This document shows positions 8,578 through 15,157 of a stretch of DNA of 36,383 nucleotides, one piece after another. The first letter of the stretch is position 1. Each line of letters opens with the position of its first letter. The stretch is from Candidatus Sabulitectum sp. (lineage in GTDB: Bacteria; Fermentibacterota; Fermentibacteria; Fermentibacterales; JCC-6). The stretch spans positions 1 to 36,383 of the forward strand of contig JAOZRM010000004.1 in the NCBI GenBank assembly GCA_029940175.1, in the 5' to 3' direction. Under the pieces are notes generated by a model. It was given only the letters and a program-made list of their open reading frames with translations. It had not been told where the DNA came from and made no database searches. Position numbers and translations under genes: made by a program.

Positions 8578-8619
8578 AACCTCCTTTCAAAGACTGTATC
8601 ACAGTAAAGAAAGGAGGTT
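8578..8619 (+). promoter_or_regulatory. Hairpin sequestering the ribosome-binding site of the TonB-like gene
   Basis: AACCTCCTTTC (8578-8588) is an exact 11-base reverse complement of GAAAGGAGGTT (8609-8619). Within the 20-base interval a second pair, ACTGT/ACAGT around ATC, extends the stem after a small internal loop. The right arm is an almost full-length Shine-Dalgarno sequence ending four bases before the ATG at 8624; the left arm copies the CCTCCTTTC end of 16S rRNA. When folded, the RNA would hide the ribosome-binding site. No T-run follows, so it is not a good intrinsic terminator. Control by temperature, ligand or upstream translation is inference. Confidence 0.65.
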
Positions 8620-8623
8620 CCCG

Positions 8624-9274
8624 ATGCTACGTACACGCACAAATGGAATGGGAATGGAGATCGGTCTTCTTGTGGGTCTCCTGTTTGTTAACATTCTTTT
8701 TCAGTTTATCCCCGGTACAGAACTTGGAAGACTTTCCACGAGAACCATGGATGATGTTATGGAGGCTGTGGATGCCTATCTTCCCTACGATTCTTCTGTG
8801 GAAGATAAGCAGGATGAAGTGATCGAGGAGAACATTGCCATTGAAGAGCAGCTTCAGGAGGTTATTGAGCAGGTGACTCCGGATGTGACTATTTCGCTCA
8901 GTACGGATACAGTGGGATTGAGTACAGTGGAGACCATTGAAAATTTTTCAGGTGGTGGCACTGGAAACAACGAAATTGGTCCTCCGGGCTTTATGCCTGC
9001 GGAAGTTTTCCCCAACTGTACTTTCATGCCCCCACCGGACTATCCGGAGATAGCCCGACTTGCGGGAGTGGAGGGTGTAGTAACTCTCTGGGTCTACATC
9101 GACAGCGATGGCATGGTTCAGGACATACAACTGATGAATCCAAGTGGTGCTTCAGCTCTGGATAATGCAGCCCTGGCAGCTGCTATAAATACCCGCTGGA
9201 CCAGCGCACGGAACAATGGATTGGCAGTGGGAGTCTGGACCACTTTGACCTACAACTTTTCCCTTTCCGACTGA
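8624..9274 (+). CDS. TonB-family protein (TonB C-terminal domain, single N-terminal membrane anchor)
   Basis: 216 residues. Residues 10-29 (MEIGLLVGLLFVNILFQFIP) are one membrane segment. Residues about 40-90 are strongly acidic and helical (VEDKQDEVIEENIAIEEQLQ). Residues about 125-216 match the TonB C-terminal fold: PPPDYPEIARLAGVEGVVTL, DSDGMVQDIQLMNPSG, LDNAALAAA and a final Y-N-F. TonB proteins pass inner-membrane energy to outer-membrane receptors; here the proline-rich spacer is replaced by an acidic region, and no exbB/exbD genes are adjacent. It could instead be a periplasmic TonB-domain protein with a structural role. The ribosome-binding site is GAAAGGAGGTT, embedded in the hairpin at 8578-8619. 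Confidence 0.8.
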   Translation: MLRTRTNGMGMEIGLLVGLLFVNILFQFIPGTELGRLSTRTMDDVMEAVDAYLPYDSSVEDKQDEVIEENIAIEEQLQEVIEQVTPDVTISLSTDTVGLSTVETIENFSGGGTGNNEIGPPGFMPAEVFPNCTFMPPPDYPEIARLAGVEGVVTLWVYIDSDGMVQDIQLMNPSGASALDNAALAAAINTRWTSARNNGLAVGVWTTLTYNFSLSD

Positions 9275-9280
9275 CTTTAC

Positions 9281-9303
9281 TGGCCCTCCTTCCCGGAGGG
9301 CCA
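9281..9303 (+). terminator. Probable intrinsic terminator after the TonB-like gene
   Basis: TGGCCCTCC (9281-9289), a five-base loop TTCCC, and GGAGGGCCA (9295-9303) form a perfect 9-bp GC-rich stem seven bases after the stop. The following TATCCTTC is only weakly T-rich, so termination may be partial. Confidence 0.65.
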
Positions 9304-9400
9304 TATCCTTCACACACATCATTTAGCATTATATTTTCCACGGTCATAATGCAGAAATACATGATTTTTTCGATATTGCTTTATCTGGAAGGGAGTACAG

Positions 9401-10675
9401 ATGGATTCCAGCGAGGAAATGAAACCCACCTTAGACCGTCTTCAGGAGATGATCGCCAAGGGATCATTGTTTGAACTCTATGACCAGATGCTTGGTGAAG
9501 TGGATGTAGCTAAAGTCCTGGACAAGACTACCGCTGCTGTAAAACACATCTTCGAGTCGGAGCGGGCCACGATATTCCGAGTTATCCAGGAAACCCAGGA
9601 ATTGGAATCAATTGCCTACCTCGGTAATGTTGCCCGAATCATCAGAGTACCAATAAACAATGACTCGCTTGCCGGGTACAGCGCTTTGAGTAAATCAACT
9701 TTTGTGCTGCCTGATGCGTATGGAGACCTCTCGGTCATCAATGACTCTCTTCATTTTGACCGATCATGGGATGAAATGAACAATTTCAGAACCAGAGACG
9801 TAATGTGTTCACCTGTTTTGTTCAAGGGCAAGTTACTGGGTGTTGTGCAGGTGATCAACAGTAAGAATAATCCGTTCTGTGAGACTGACCTGCCTGTTCT
9901 GGACAGTGTATGCAGGTTTGTGGCTTATTCTCTTCACCACACTCGACTGTATGATGAACTTGCAACGCTGAAGTGCCTTGAAAAGGAAAAAGCGGAATTT
10001 ATGCGTATCATCGTAGAGGAACTCCGTGCACCGGTTGCCACTTCAAAAACTCTTGTTCGTGAACTGCAGTTCACAAACATAGAGAATGCAGCTCTGCTTG
10101 CGGTACTCAGCAGAGTGGAGAGCCGTATGGATCAGCTACTGGACCTGGCCGAGGACATCCTTCAGTTATCACAGGTAAAGGGCGGAAGACCGCTGAGCGA
10201 AATAGTAGTGTGCGATCTGAAAAGCTATACTCAAGTCATCTTTGACAAGTATCTGGAGTTAGGAGAAAACAAAGGTCTGTCTTTGTCTCTGGAGCTGCCG
10301 GATTCACCCGTGAGTGTTCGTATGGATAAGCAGGGATACAACCTGATTCTGTCAAATCTTCTTTCCAATGCAGTAAAGTATACAGAAGCCGGGTCGGTGA
10401 GAGTAAAATTGCAGCTGGCAGACCCATGGGCTGTTCTCAGTGTTGAAGACACGGGAATCGGAATACCTGCAGAAGAGATCCCCAGGTTGTTCAAAGAGTT
10501 TTTCAGAGCTTCCAATGCCAGGCTGAGTGCGGTAAAAGGCACGGGAGTTGGTCTCACCAGTGTGAAAGATCTTGTGGAGAGGTTTCAAGGGGAGATAGAG
10601 CTGGACAGTGTGAAGAACGAAGGATCCAGGTTTACCGTACGGTTGCCACTTTACAAGCACGCAAAATTGTCATAA
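9401..10675 (+). CDS. GAF-domain histidine-kinase-like protein lacking the phospho-acceptor histidine
   Basis: 424 residues with no signal peptide or membrane segment, so cytoplasmic. Residues about 25-185 form a GAF domain (ATIFRVIQETQELESIA, FKGKLLGVVQVIN). Residues 195-260 form a dimerisation helix pair like HisKA, but the H-box reads FMRIIVEELRAPV: the position of the phosphorylated histidine is Glu206 (codon GAG at 10016-10018). The ATPase domain looks intact: N-box NLLSNAVKYTEAG, G1 DTGIGIP and G2 GTGVGLTSVKDLV. It may bind ATP and act as an allosteric sensor or partner kinase without autophosphorylating. No response regulator is adjacent. A GGAAGGGAG site lies shortly before the ATG. 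Domain assignment is firm; activity is uncertain. Confidence 0.85.
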   Translation: MDSSEEMKPTLDRLQEMIAKGSLFELYDQMLGEVDVAKVLDKTTAAVKHIFESERATIFRVIQETQELESIAYLGNVARIIRVPINNDSLAGYSALSKSTFVLPDAYGDLSVINDSLHFDRSWDEMNNFRTRDVMCSPVLFKGKLLGVVQVINSKNNPFCETDLPVLDSVCRFVAYSLHHTRLYDELATLKCLEKEKAEFMRIIVEELRAPVATSKTLVRELQFTNIENAALLAVLSRVESRMDQLLDLAEDILQLSQVKGGRPLSEIVVCDLKSYTQVIFDKYLELGENKGLSLSLELPDSPVSVRMDKQGYNLILSNLLSNAVKYTEAGSVRVKLQLADPWAVLSVEDTGIGIPAEEIPRLFKEFFRASNARLSAVKGTGVGLTSVKDLVERFQGEIELDSVKNEGSRFTVRLPLYKHAKLS

Positions 10676-10711
10676 AAAAAAGCCCTCTCCACTGGAAAGG
10701 ACTTTTTTCTA
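10674..10711 (-). terminator. Intrinsic terminator of rpsT, shared with the convergent kinase gene
   Basis: Arms at about 10675-10690 and 10694-10708 pair around a three-base loop, with an A-run on the left and a T-run on the right, so it can work in both directions. On the - strand RNA all positions pair (two as G-U) and a run of U follows; on the + strand those two positions are C-A mismatches. It is therefore stronger for rpsT than for the kinase gene. Confidence 0.75.
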
Positions 10712-10724
10712 TTTTATTTTGAAA

Positions 10725-10958
10725 CTACAGCACTCTGCTTTTAAGGCGTCTGGCCTTGTTCGGGTGCATGAGTCTGGTCCTCCCGGCTCTATCGATAAGA
10801 CTTTGAGCCAGCTTCACTGCCTCTTTTCGATCTTCCGGAGTCTCAGCTGCATTAACCTTTTTAATCGCTGTACGAAGCCTTTTGAGCTTTCTGTGGTTTC
10901 TCTCATTTTTCTCTGCATCTGTTCTCAGACGCTTGAGTGATTGCTTGCTCCTTGCCAA
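10725..10958 (-). CDS. rpsT: 30S ribosomal protein S20 (bS20), TTG start
   Basis: 77 residues beginning MARSKQSLKRLR and ending HPNKARRLKSRVL, with the Lys/Arg-rich helical bundle of bS20 (KKVNAAETPEDRKEAVKLAQ in the middle). A longer frame exists upstream, but the N-terminus starting at the TTG at 10958 matches the family and is preceded by AAAGGAG at seven bases, so that start is chosen. bS20 binds the 5' domain of 16S rRNA early in 30S assembly. It is slightly shorter than the 87-residue E. coli protein. E. coli rpsT also uses a UUG start, linked there to autoregulation. A TTGACA-17-TAAATT promoter lies upstream and an intrinsic terminator downstream, so it is a single-gene transcript. Confidence 0.93.
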   Translation of the reverse strand: MARSKQSLKRLRTDAEKNERNHRKLKRLRTAIKKVNAAETPEDRKEAVKLAQSLIDRAGRTRLMHPNKARRLKSRVL

Positions 10959-11006
10959 GAGCGCTCTCCTTTCGCAGAATAGACGGCACGAGCCGAACTT
11001 TTTTAA

Positions 11007-11035
11007 CCCGTCAGGGTTGTACACCTTATGACGGG
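11007..11035 (-). promoter_or_regulatory. Leader hairpin at the 5' end of the rpsT transcript
   Basis: CCCGTCA (11007-11013) and TGACGGG (11029-11035) are exact reverse complements separated by 15 bases. They lie between the predicted rpsT transcription start (about 11031) and its TTG, inside an untranslated leader of about 70 bases. It may be a leader structure used in expression control; this is inference. Confidence 0.4.
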
Positions 11036-11037
11036 CG

Positions 11038-11066
11038 AATTTAAAGGATTCCCGCGCAGTTGTCAA
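11038..11066 (-). promoter_or_regulatory. Sigma70-type promoter of rpsT
   Basis: Read on the - strand: -35 TTGACA (11066-11061), a 17-base spacer, and -10 TAAATT (11043-11038). The -35 box is a full consensus match and the spacing is ideal. The same pair of boxes precedes the tRNA genes at 35615. Confidence 0.7.
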
Positions 11067-11086
11067 CTATAGATGAGAGGAACGTA

Positions 11087-12514
11087 ATGCGTAAAAGTAT
11101 TGTTGTAGCACTTCTTCTGGTGCTTCCCATGGTTATGAGTGCCGACAGACTGATCCGGATACCAATGCAGACAGATGCAGATTTCACCCTTGTAAGAGAT
11201 ATGGGTTATGAAATTGCCTCTGGAAGCAGAGTCGATGGTTTTGTTGATATTCTGGTGAATCAGAGATTTGTTGAAGAGACCATGCGTGAGTATCCCGGGG
11301 CAAGACTGCTTCCCCTCGAGTGGTCGGAGCTTGTTCCCACGGATAGCAGAAATGAAATGGGCTATTACTACGGCCCCAACGAGAACGCTCTTTTTTGGGC
11401 AGAGCTGGCAGAGAACAATGACATGGTGGATACACCCACCTCCTACGGAACTTCCTACGAGGGAAGGGATCTTAACTTTGTTCGCATAACAAAAGCAGGA
11501 CCCGATGCTCCTGCAATTCTTTTTACAGCACTTACCCATGCCCGTGAACCGGGCAGCAATTCGGTTATTATCGACTGGGCCCAGTGGCTCACCACTGAGT
11601 ACGGTAATGACACTATGGCAACATTCATTCTGGACAATGCCCAGATCTACATTATTCCCATAGTTAACCCTGATGGCTATGTGTACAATGTGCCAGACCC
11701 GCAGGGAAGAGATCAGCGAAAGAACATGAACTGGACTCTGGGTAACGGAGTAGACCTGAATCGCAACTACAGTTACATGTGGGGATACGATGAGAGTGGT
11801 TCAAGCTCAAGTCCTTCAGCTGCAACTTACAGGGGTACCGCAGCTCTTAGTGAGCCTGAAACACTTGCAGAGACCCAGTGGATTGATTCAATAGAGCCTC
11901 TTGGCGGGTTTCACTACCACACCTGGGGTGGTTACCTGATTTATCCTTACGGGTTCAACAATTCACCAACACCGCACCAGAGTACCTTCCAGAGCTGGGC
12001 TGCCCAGATGACTGCACAGAATGGTTACGAATATGGCAGGTGCGGAGAAGTTCTTTACGATGTAAATGGCGACGCCGTTGACTGGTCTTACGGTGCCAGT
12101 ACCCATGATCCCATGCTTTTCTTCACTCCTGAGGTGGATGACAACGGTTTCTGGGGTAGTCAGAACGACACTAGTCTTATCGTGAACAATAATCTTGAAT
12201 GCAGATACATGAACAAGATTCTCTGCATGAACCTTTTAAGCATGACCGGTGTCGAAGAGGGAACCTATGCGCAGTGTGAAGGTTCTGTGATGGAACTCAC
12301 ACTTGGCTCAAACCCGGTAAGTGCGGTTCTCAGTTACACTGTTACCGGTGCTGTTCCAGCTTCCATGTCTGTTCTTGATGTTGCCGGCAGAGTTGTTGCA
12401 ACTCCTGAAGGTGGAAACTGGGTTGTCCCCGGGGATATGCAGAACGGTATCTACTTCATCCTTGCGGAAAACGGAAACGAATCTGTTTCGCAGCGATTTA
12501 CAATTTTGAGATAA
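11087..12514 (+). CDS. Secreted M14 zinc carboxypeptidase with a T9SS-like C-terminal sorting domain
   Basis: 475 residues from the ATG at 11087, chosen because it is preceded by GAGAGGAAC and opens a clean signal peptide (MRKSIVVALLLVLPMVMSAD); a TTG nine codons upstream is rejected. The catalytic domain shows the zinc motif HARE (His151, Glu154), NPDGYVYN, DLNRNY, HTWGGYLIYPYG (third zinc ligand His278) and FTPEVDDNGFWG (catalytic Glu349). Residues about 395-475 form a beta-rich tail with a VLDVAGRVV motif, NGIYF and a terminal RFTILR, like type A sorting tails used by the type IX secretion system in FCB-group bacteria. It probably trims C-terminal residues from peptides at the surface or outside the cell. 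The T9SS link is by resemblance only; no T9SS gene is in this window. Confidence 0.88.
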   Translation: MRKSIVVALLLVLPMVMSADRLIRIPMQTDADFTLVRDMGYEIASGSRVDGFVDILVNQRFVEETMREYPGARLLPLEWSELVPTDSRNEMGYYYGPNENALFWAELAENNDMVDTPTSYGTSYEGRDLNFVRITKAGPDAPAILFTALTHAREPGSNSVIIDWAQWLTTEYGNDTMATFILDNAQIYIIPIVNPDGYVYNVPDPQGRDQRKNMNWTLGNGVDLNRNYSYMWGYDESGSSSSPSAATYRGTAALSEPETLAETQWIDSIEPLGGFHYHTWGGYLIYPYGFNNSPTPHQSTFQSWAAQMTAQNGYEYGRCGEVLYDVNGDAVDWSYGASTHDPMLFFTPEVDDNGFWGSQNDTSLIVNNNLECRYMNKILCMNLLSMTGVEEGTYAQCEGSVMELTLGSNPVSAVLSYTVTGAVPASMSVLDVAGRVVATPEGGNWVVPGDMQNGIYFILAENGNESVSQRFTILR

Positions 12515-12529
12515 AGGTAAGAGAATAAA

Positions 12530-13291
12530 GTGCTGGATTTTTACCAGAAACTGAACATTAAGAGAAGTGCCACTCAGGATGACATTGAGACTGCCTATGC
12601 AAAGATGGCTCTCAAACACCATCCTGATGTGGCTGGTGATTCTCCCAAGGTTCAGGAGCGATTTGCAAAGATCAATGAAGCATATTCTGTACTGAGCAAG
12701 CCTCACAAAAGACAGGAGTATGACGACAAACTGAGTACTCCCGAGGTTTTTTATCAGGAGGAAGTGATTTCGTCTGACGAAGGTCGAGCCACCGAGGAAT
12801 CTGTTTCTTCATCCACAGCTTCGGTTGTTTCTCCTGAAACCAGTCAGCCCGAGAAGAAGGAAAAGGCTTCTTCCGGGCTCATGAGCAGGAAAAAACTTGA
12901 AAGAATCAAACTGGAGTCCAAAAGACTCATCGCCAAGGGCGATTTCTGGAGAGCAAATGCTTTGATGAGGAAGGCTGTTATTGCCTATCCCCGTGATATT
13001 GATTTGCGGAAACTTCTTTCAAAAGCTGCTGCTGGAAGAGGAAGGCTCCGTGAGGCTGTAGAGGAGTTAAAAAAGGCTAGCGAAGTAGAGTACTTCAATC
13101 CGGAGATACACTGTTTAATAGGGGACATGTATCTACAGGGTAATCAGATAGACAGAGCAGCCAGTTCTTTTACAGATGCTCTGTCCTGGCAGGAGGATTA
13201 CAAACCCGCACTGCAGGGCCTTGAAAAGATCAGAGCGATGAAGAAATCCAACCTTCCCTGGTGGAAGAAACTGTTGAGGATGGGAAAATGA
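12530..13291 (+). CDS. J-domain protein with C-terminal TPR-like repeats
   Basis: 253 residues from a GTG start. Residues 3-66 are a J-domain with the HPD motif at 31-33 (KHHPDV) and the closing INEAYSVLSKPHKRQEYD. There is no Gly/Phe region or zinc centre, so it is not DnaJ itself. Residues about 70-115 are a Ser/Glu/Lys-rich linker. Residues about 120-250 are tetratricopeptide-like helices (GDFWRANALMRKAVIAYP, EIHCLIGDMYLQGNQIDRAASSFTDAL). Such proteins recruit DnaK to particular clients. It follows the carboxypeptidase by 15 bases and overlaps the MerR-like gene by four (ATGA), so all three are probably co-transcribed. Confidence 0.85.
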   Translation: MLDFYQKLNIKRSATQDDIETAYAKMALKHHPDVAGDSPKVQERFAKINEAYSVLSKPHKRQEYDDKLSTPEVFYQEEVISSDEGRATEESVSSSTASVVSPETSQPEKKEKASSGLMSRKKLERIKLESKRLIAKGDFWRANALMRKAVIAYPRDIDLRKLLSKAAAGRGRLREAVEELKKASEVEYFNPEIHCLIGDMYLQGNQIDRAASSFTDALSWQEDYKPALQGLEKIRAMKKSNLPWWKKLLRMGK

Positions 13292-13665
13292 AAGAGGCAA
13301 GTGGTCGACTCTACTATTCCATCGGTGAAGTGAGCGAAATGCTGGGTATCAAATCGCATACTCTTCACTACTGGGAAAGTGCGTTTCCCACCCTGAAGCC
13401 ACACAAGAATCAGGCTGGAAACAGGTGTTACAGACCCGGTGATCTTGATGTTCTAAAACTGATCGACAAACTGCTCAACGGTGAGGGCTACTCTATTGAA
13501 GGTGCTCGCAAGCAGCTTGAACTGCTCAAGAAGAAGGAAGGCCAGTTGTCTTTGAACTTGAAGGTAAACGATCAGTCAGTTGAATTGCTTGATGATATCT
13601 GTACTGAACTGGAAGCCATTATTCGGGATTTATCCCGACAGCCTCGTACCGAACTTGACGGTTGA
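13288..13665 (+). CDS. MerR-family transcriptional regulator
   Basis: 125 residues. The ATG at 13288 overlaps the previous stop (ATGA) and is preferred over a GTG at 13261. Residues about 8-75 are a MerR winged helix: YYSIGEVSEMLGIKSHTLHYWE, then the wing FPTLKPHKNQAGNRCYRPGD and DVLKLIDKLL. The C-terminus is a short helix and carries no cysteine pattern for metal sensing, so the effector is unknown. It lies just before tRNA-Pro(GGG); from memory a MerR-like gene next to tRNA-Pro also occurs downstream of ihfA in some Proteobacteria. The last bases of the gene carry the -35 box of the tRNA promoter. Confidence 0.85.
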   Translation: MKEASGRLYYSIGEVSEMLGIKSHTLHYWESAFPTLKPHKNQAGNRCYRPGDLDVLKLIDKLLNGEGYSIEGARKQLELLKKKEGQLSLNLKVNDQSVELLDDICTELEAIIRDLSRQPRTELDG

Positions 13666-13683
13666 TTATGCGTTGAATAGAAT
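13655..13683 (+). promoter_or_regulatory. Promoter of tRNA-Pro(GGG)
   Basis: TTGACG (13655-13660), a 17-base spacer and TAGAAT (13678-13683), each five of six to consensus, place the start near 13690, six bases before the tRNA. The -35 box lies inside the end of the MerR-like gene. Confidence 0.65.
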
Positions 13684-13695
13684 TGTGCTTCCAAT

Positions 13696-13772
13696 CGGGG
13701 CGTGGCGCAGCCCGGTAGCGCACTTGAATGGGGTTCAAGTGGTCGCTGGTTCGAATCCAGTCGCCCCGACCA
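13696..13772 (+). tRNA. tRNA-Pro (anticodon GGG)
   Basis: 77 bases including an encoded CCA. The acceptor CGGGGCG/CGCCCCG, D arm GCGC/GCGC, anticodon stem CTTGA/TCAAG with loop ATGGGGT, and T arm GCTGG/CCAGT all pair. The C1-G72 pair and anticodon GGG identify proline. Confidence 0.96.
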
Positions 13773-13783
13773 CGCAGCAGCAG

Positions 13784-13807
13784 GAAAGGAACCCTCGGGT
13801 TCCTTTC
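13784..13807 (+). terminator. Intrinsic terminator after tRNA-Pro(GGG)
   Basis: GAAAGGAACCC (13784-13794) and GGGTTCCTTTC (13797-13807) form a near-perfect hairpin 12 bases after the tRNA, followed by TTCAT. The pcm start lies just downstream. Confidence 0.65.
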
Positions 13808-13827
13808 TTCATATCCAGGGAGATTGT

Positions 13828-14463
13828 TTGATTTCAAAGGCCGCAGGGATGACGGTATGGCTCAGTAAGCTCTTTCCCGATCAGAGCTCCAGGGTTCTGG
13901 ATGCTATGTCAGAGGTTCAAAGAGATGTTTTCGTTGATCCAGGTTGGAAACGGATGGCCTATACAGACAGCAGCCTGCCCATCGGACATGGGCAGACCAT
14001 CAGTAAACCGGCTACTGTTTTCCGCATGCTCTCAGCCCTTGAACCTGTCTTCGGAGGAAAGCTGCTGGAGATAGGCAGCGGAAGCGGTTACCTCGCATCG
14101 GTGGCTTCAAGACTATTCAGCAGAGTATTCTGTGTTGAGAGGATCCTTGGACTTGTGGAGTCATCAAGGGCGAATCTTCAGAGAACCGGAGCCGGAAGTG
14201 TAGTAGTTCGGTACAGTGATGGAAGTGCAGGATGGGCTGCTCATGCTCCATTTGACGGTATACTTTACAGCGCCGGAGCCCCCGGGTTGCCTGCTTCACT
14301 TGCGGATCAGCTCCGAGAAGGTGGACTTGCCGGTGTACCGGTTGGTCTTAAAACGTCACAGGAATTCATCGTCTGGAAAAAGGTGCACGGAGAGCTTGAG
14401 AAAGTTTCATCTTTCCCGTGTTCCTTCGTTCCGCTTATAGGAAAAGAGGGATGGAATGGGTGA
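13828..14463 (+). CDS. pcm: Protein-L-isoaspartate O-methyltransferase
   Basis: 211 residues from the TTG at 13828, chosen because AGGGAGA lies five bases upstream and the length fits the family; an ATG at 13849 is an alternative. A longer frame runs back into the tRNA and is not credible. The fold shows RVLDAMSEVQRDVFV, the LPIGHGQTISKP substrate loop with the family Ser/Lys region, and the SAM-binding LLEIGSGSGYLAS. It methylates L-isoaspartyl residues in damaged proteins, starting their repair. The last eight bases overlap the next gene. The 3' domain (GGLAGVPVGLKTSQEFIVW) is the usual closing strand set. Confidence 0.9.
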   Translation: MISKAAGMTVWLSKLFPDQSSRVLDAMSEVQRDVFVDPGWKRMAYTDSSLPIGHGQTISKPATVFRMLSALEPVFGGKLLEIGSGSGYLASVASRLFSRVFCVERILGLVESSRANLQRTGAGSVVVRYSDGSAGWAAHAPFDGILYSAGAPGLPASLADQLREGGLAGVPVGLKTSQEFIVWKKVHGELEKVSSFPCSFVPLIGKEGWNG

Positions 14464-14980
14464 GCACATTGCCATTGCGCTGATCAACAGCCTGAAGAAT
14501 CTTCCCGGAGAAATTGTTCTCATGCTTTTGTCAGCTCTCCCGGTAACTGAGTTACGAGCTTCTATTCCAGTGGCATTCACTGTTATGGCTGAAAGCTGGA
14601 ACTGGCCATGGTGGAAGGTATACATGCTGGCGGTTGCCGGTAATATGCTGCCTGTACCTTTCATTCTTATGCTTCTTGGTCCGGCTAGTCGCTGGCTTTC
14701 AAAGTGGAAGATCTTTGACAGGTTCTTTATGTGGCTTTTCGAGAGGACCCGCAAGAGGGTTGGGCCGCATATAAAAAAATACGAAGCTCTTGGTCTTACT
14801 CTGTTTGTAGCAATCCCACTTCCGGTAACAGGTGCATGGACAGGCAGCGCGGCGGCTTTTGTTTTTGATATTCCCAGGAAGCAGGCGATTGTATCGATTT
14901 TTCTTGGAGTATTGATCGCAGGAGCTATCATTACCCTGATCATGAAGGGTGTGTTGTCCGGTTTGAGCTTCCTTCTCTGA
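14456..14980 (+). CDS. Small multi-drug export protein family (COG2426) membrane protein
   Basis: 174 residues, integral to the inner membrane. The sequence starts with IVLMLLSALPVTELRASIPVAF, the hallmark of COG2426 proteins, followed by hydrophobic segments around residues 55-75, 120-140 and 145-172 separated by a basic loop (RTRKRVGPHIKKYEALG). The internal LPVTGAWTGSAAA repeats the P-V-T-x-x-x element of the first helix, consistent with an inverted-repeat architecture. The family name is historical; transport of drugs has not been shown for most members. Overlap with pcm by eight bases indicates coupling. Confidence 0.8.
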   Translation: MGEHIAIALINSLKNLPGEIVLMLLSALPVTELRASIPVAFTVMAESWNWPWWKVYMLAVAGNMLPVPFILMLLGPASRWLSKWKIFDRFFMWLFERTRKRVGPHIKKYEALGLTLFVAIPLPVTGAWTGSAAAFVFDIPRKQAIVSIFLGVLIAGAIITLIMKGVLSGLSFLL

Positions 14981-14987
14981 GAAACAG

Positions 14988-15016
14988 TTGCAATAACGTT
15001 GTTGATCTCTTAGATT
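14988..15016 (+). promoter_or_regulatory. Promoter of tRNA-Pro(CGG)
   Basis: TTGCAA (14988-14993), a 17-base spacer and TAGATT (15011-15016), with the tRNA beginning 14 bases after the -10 box. Confidence 0.55.
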
Positions 15017-15029
15017 TCATCCGATCGGT

Positions 15030-15106
<77 letters not shown>

Positions 15107-15123
15107 GATTCTGCTTCCATATT

Positions 15124-15151
15124 TTGAAATTCTTTTATTTTTTACTATTTT
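15124..15151 (+). promoter_or_regulatory. Possible promoter placing a transcription start at the SLOG gene ATG
   Basis: TTGAAA (15124-15129), a 16-base T-rich spacer and TATTTT (15146-15151). The ATG at 15158 is seven bases after the -10 box and has no Shine-Dalgarno sequence, so a leaderless mRNA is possible. Confidence 0.35.
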
Positions 15152-15157
15152 ACCCGT

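Noticed and set aside
10959..11066. N-terminal extension of rpsT to an upstream ATG
   Set aside because: The extra 36 residues have no counterpart in bS20 and would span the predicted promoter and leader.
13702..13827. Longer start for pcm running back into tRNA-Pro(GGG)
   Set aside because: It would translate the tRNA and its terminator; the TTG at 13828 has a ribosome-binding site and gives the family length.
13619..13837. Minus-strand frame with GDWIRTSDHLNPIQVRYRAAP
   Set aside because: Antisense of tRNA-Pro(GGG), a common false protein.
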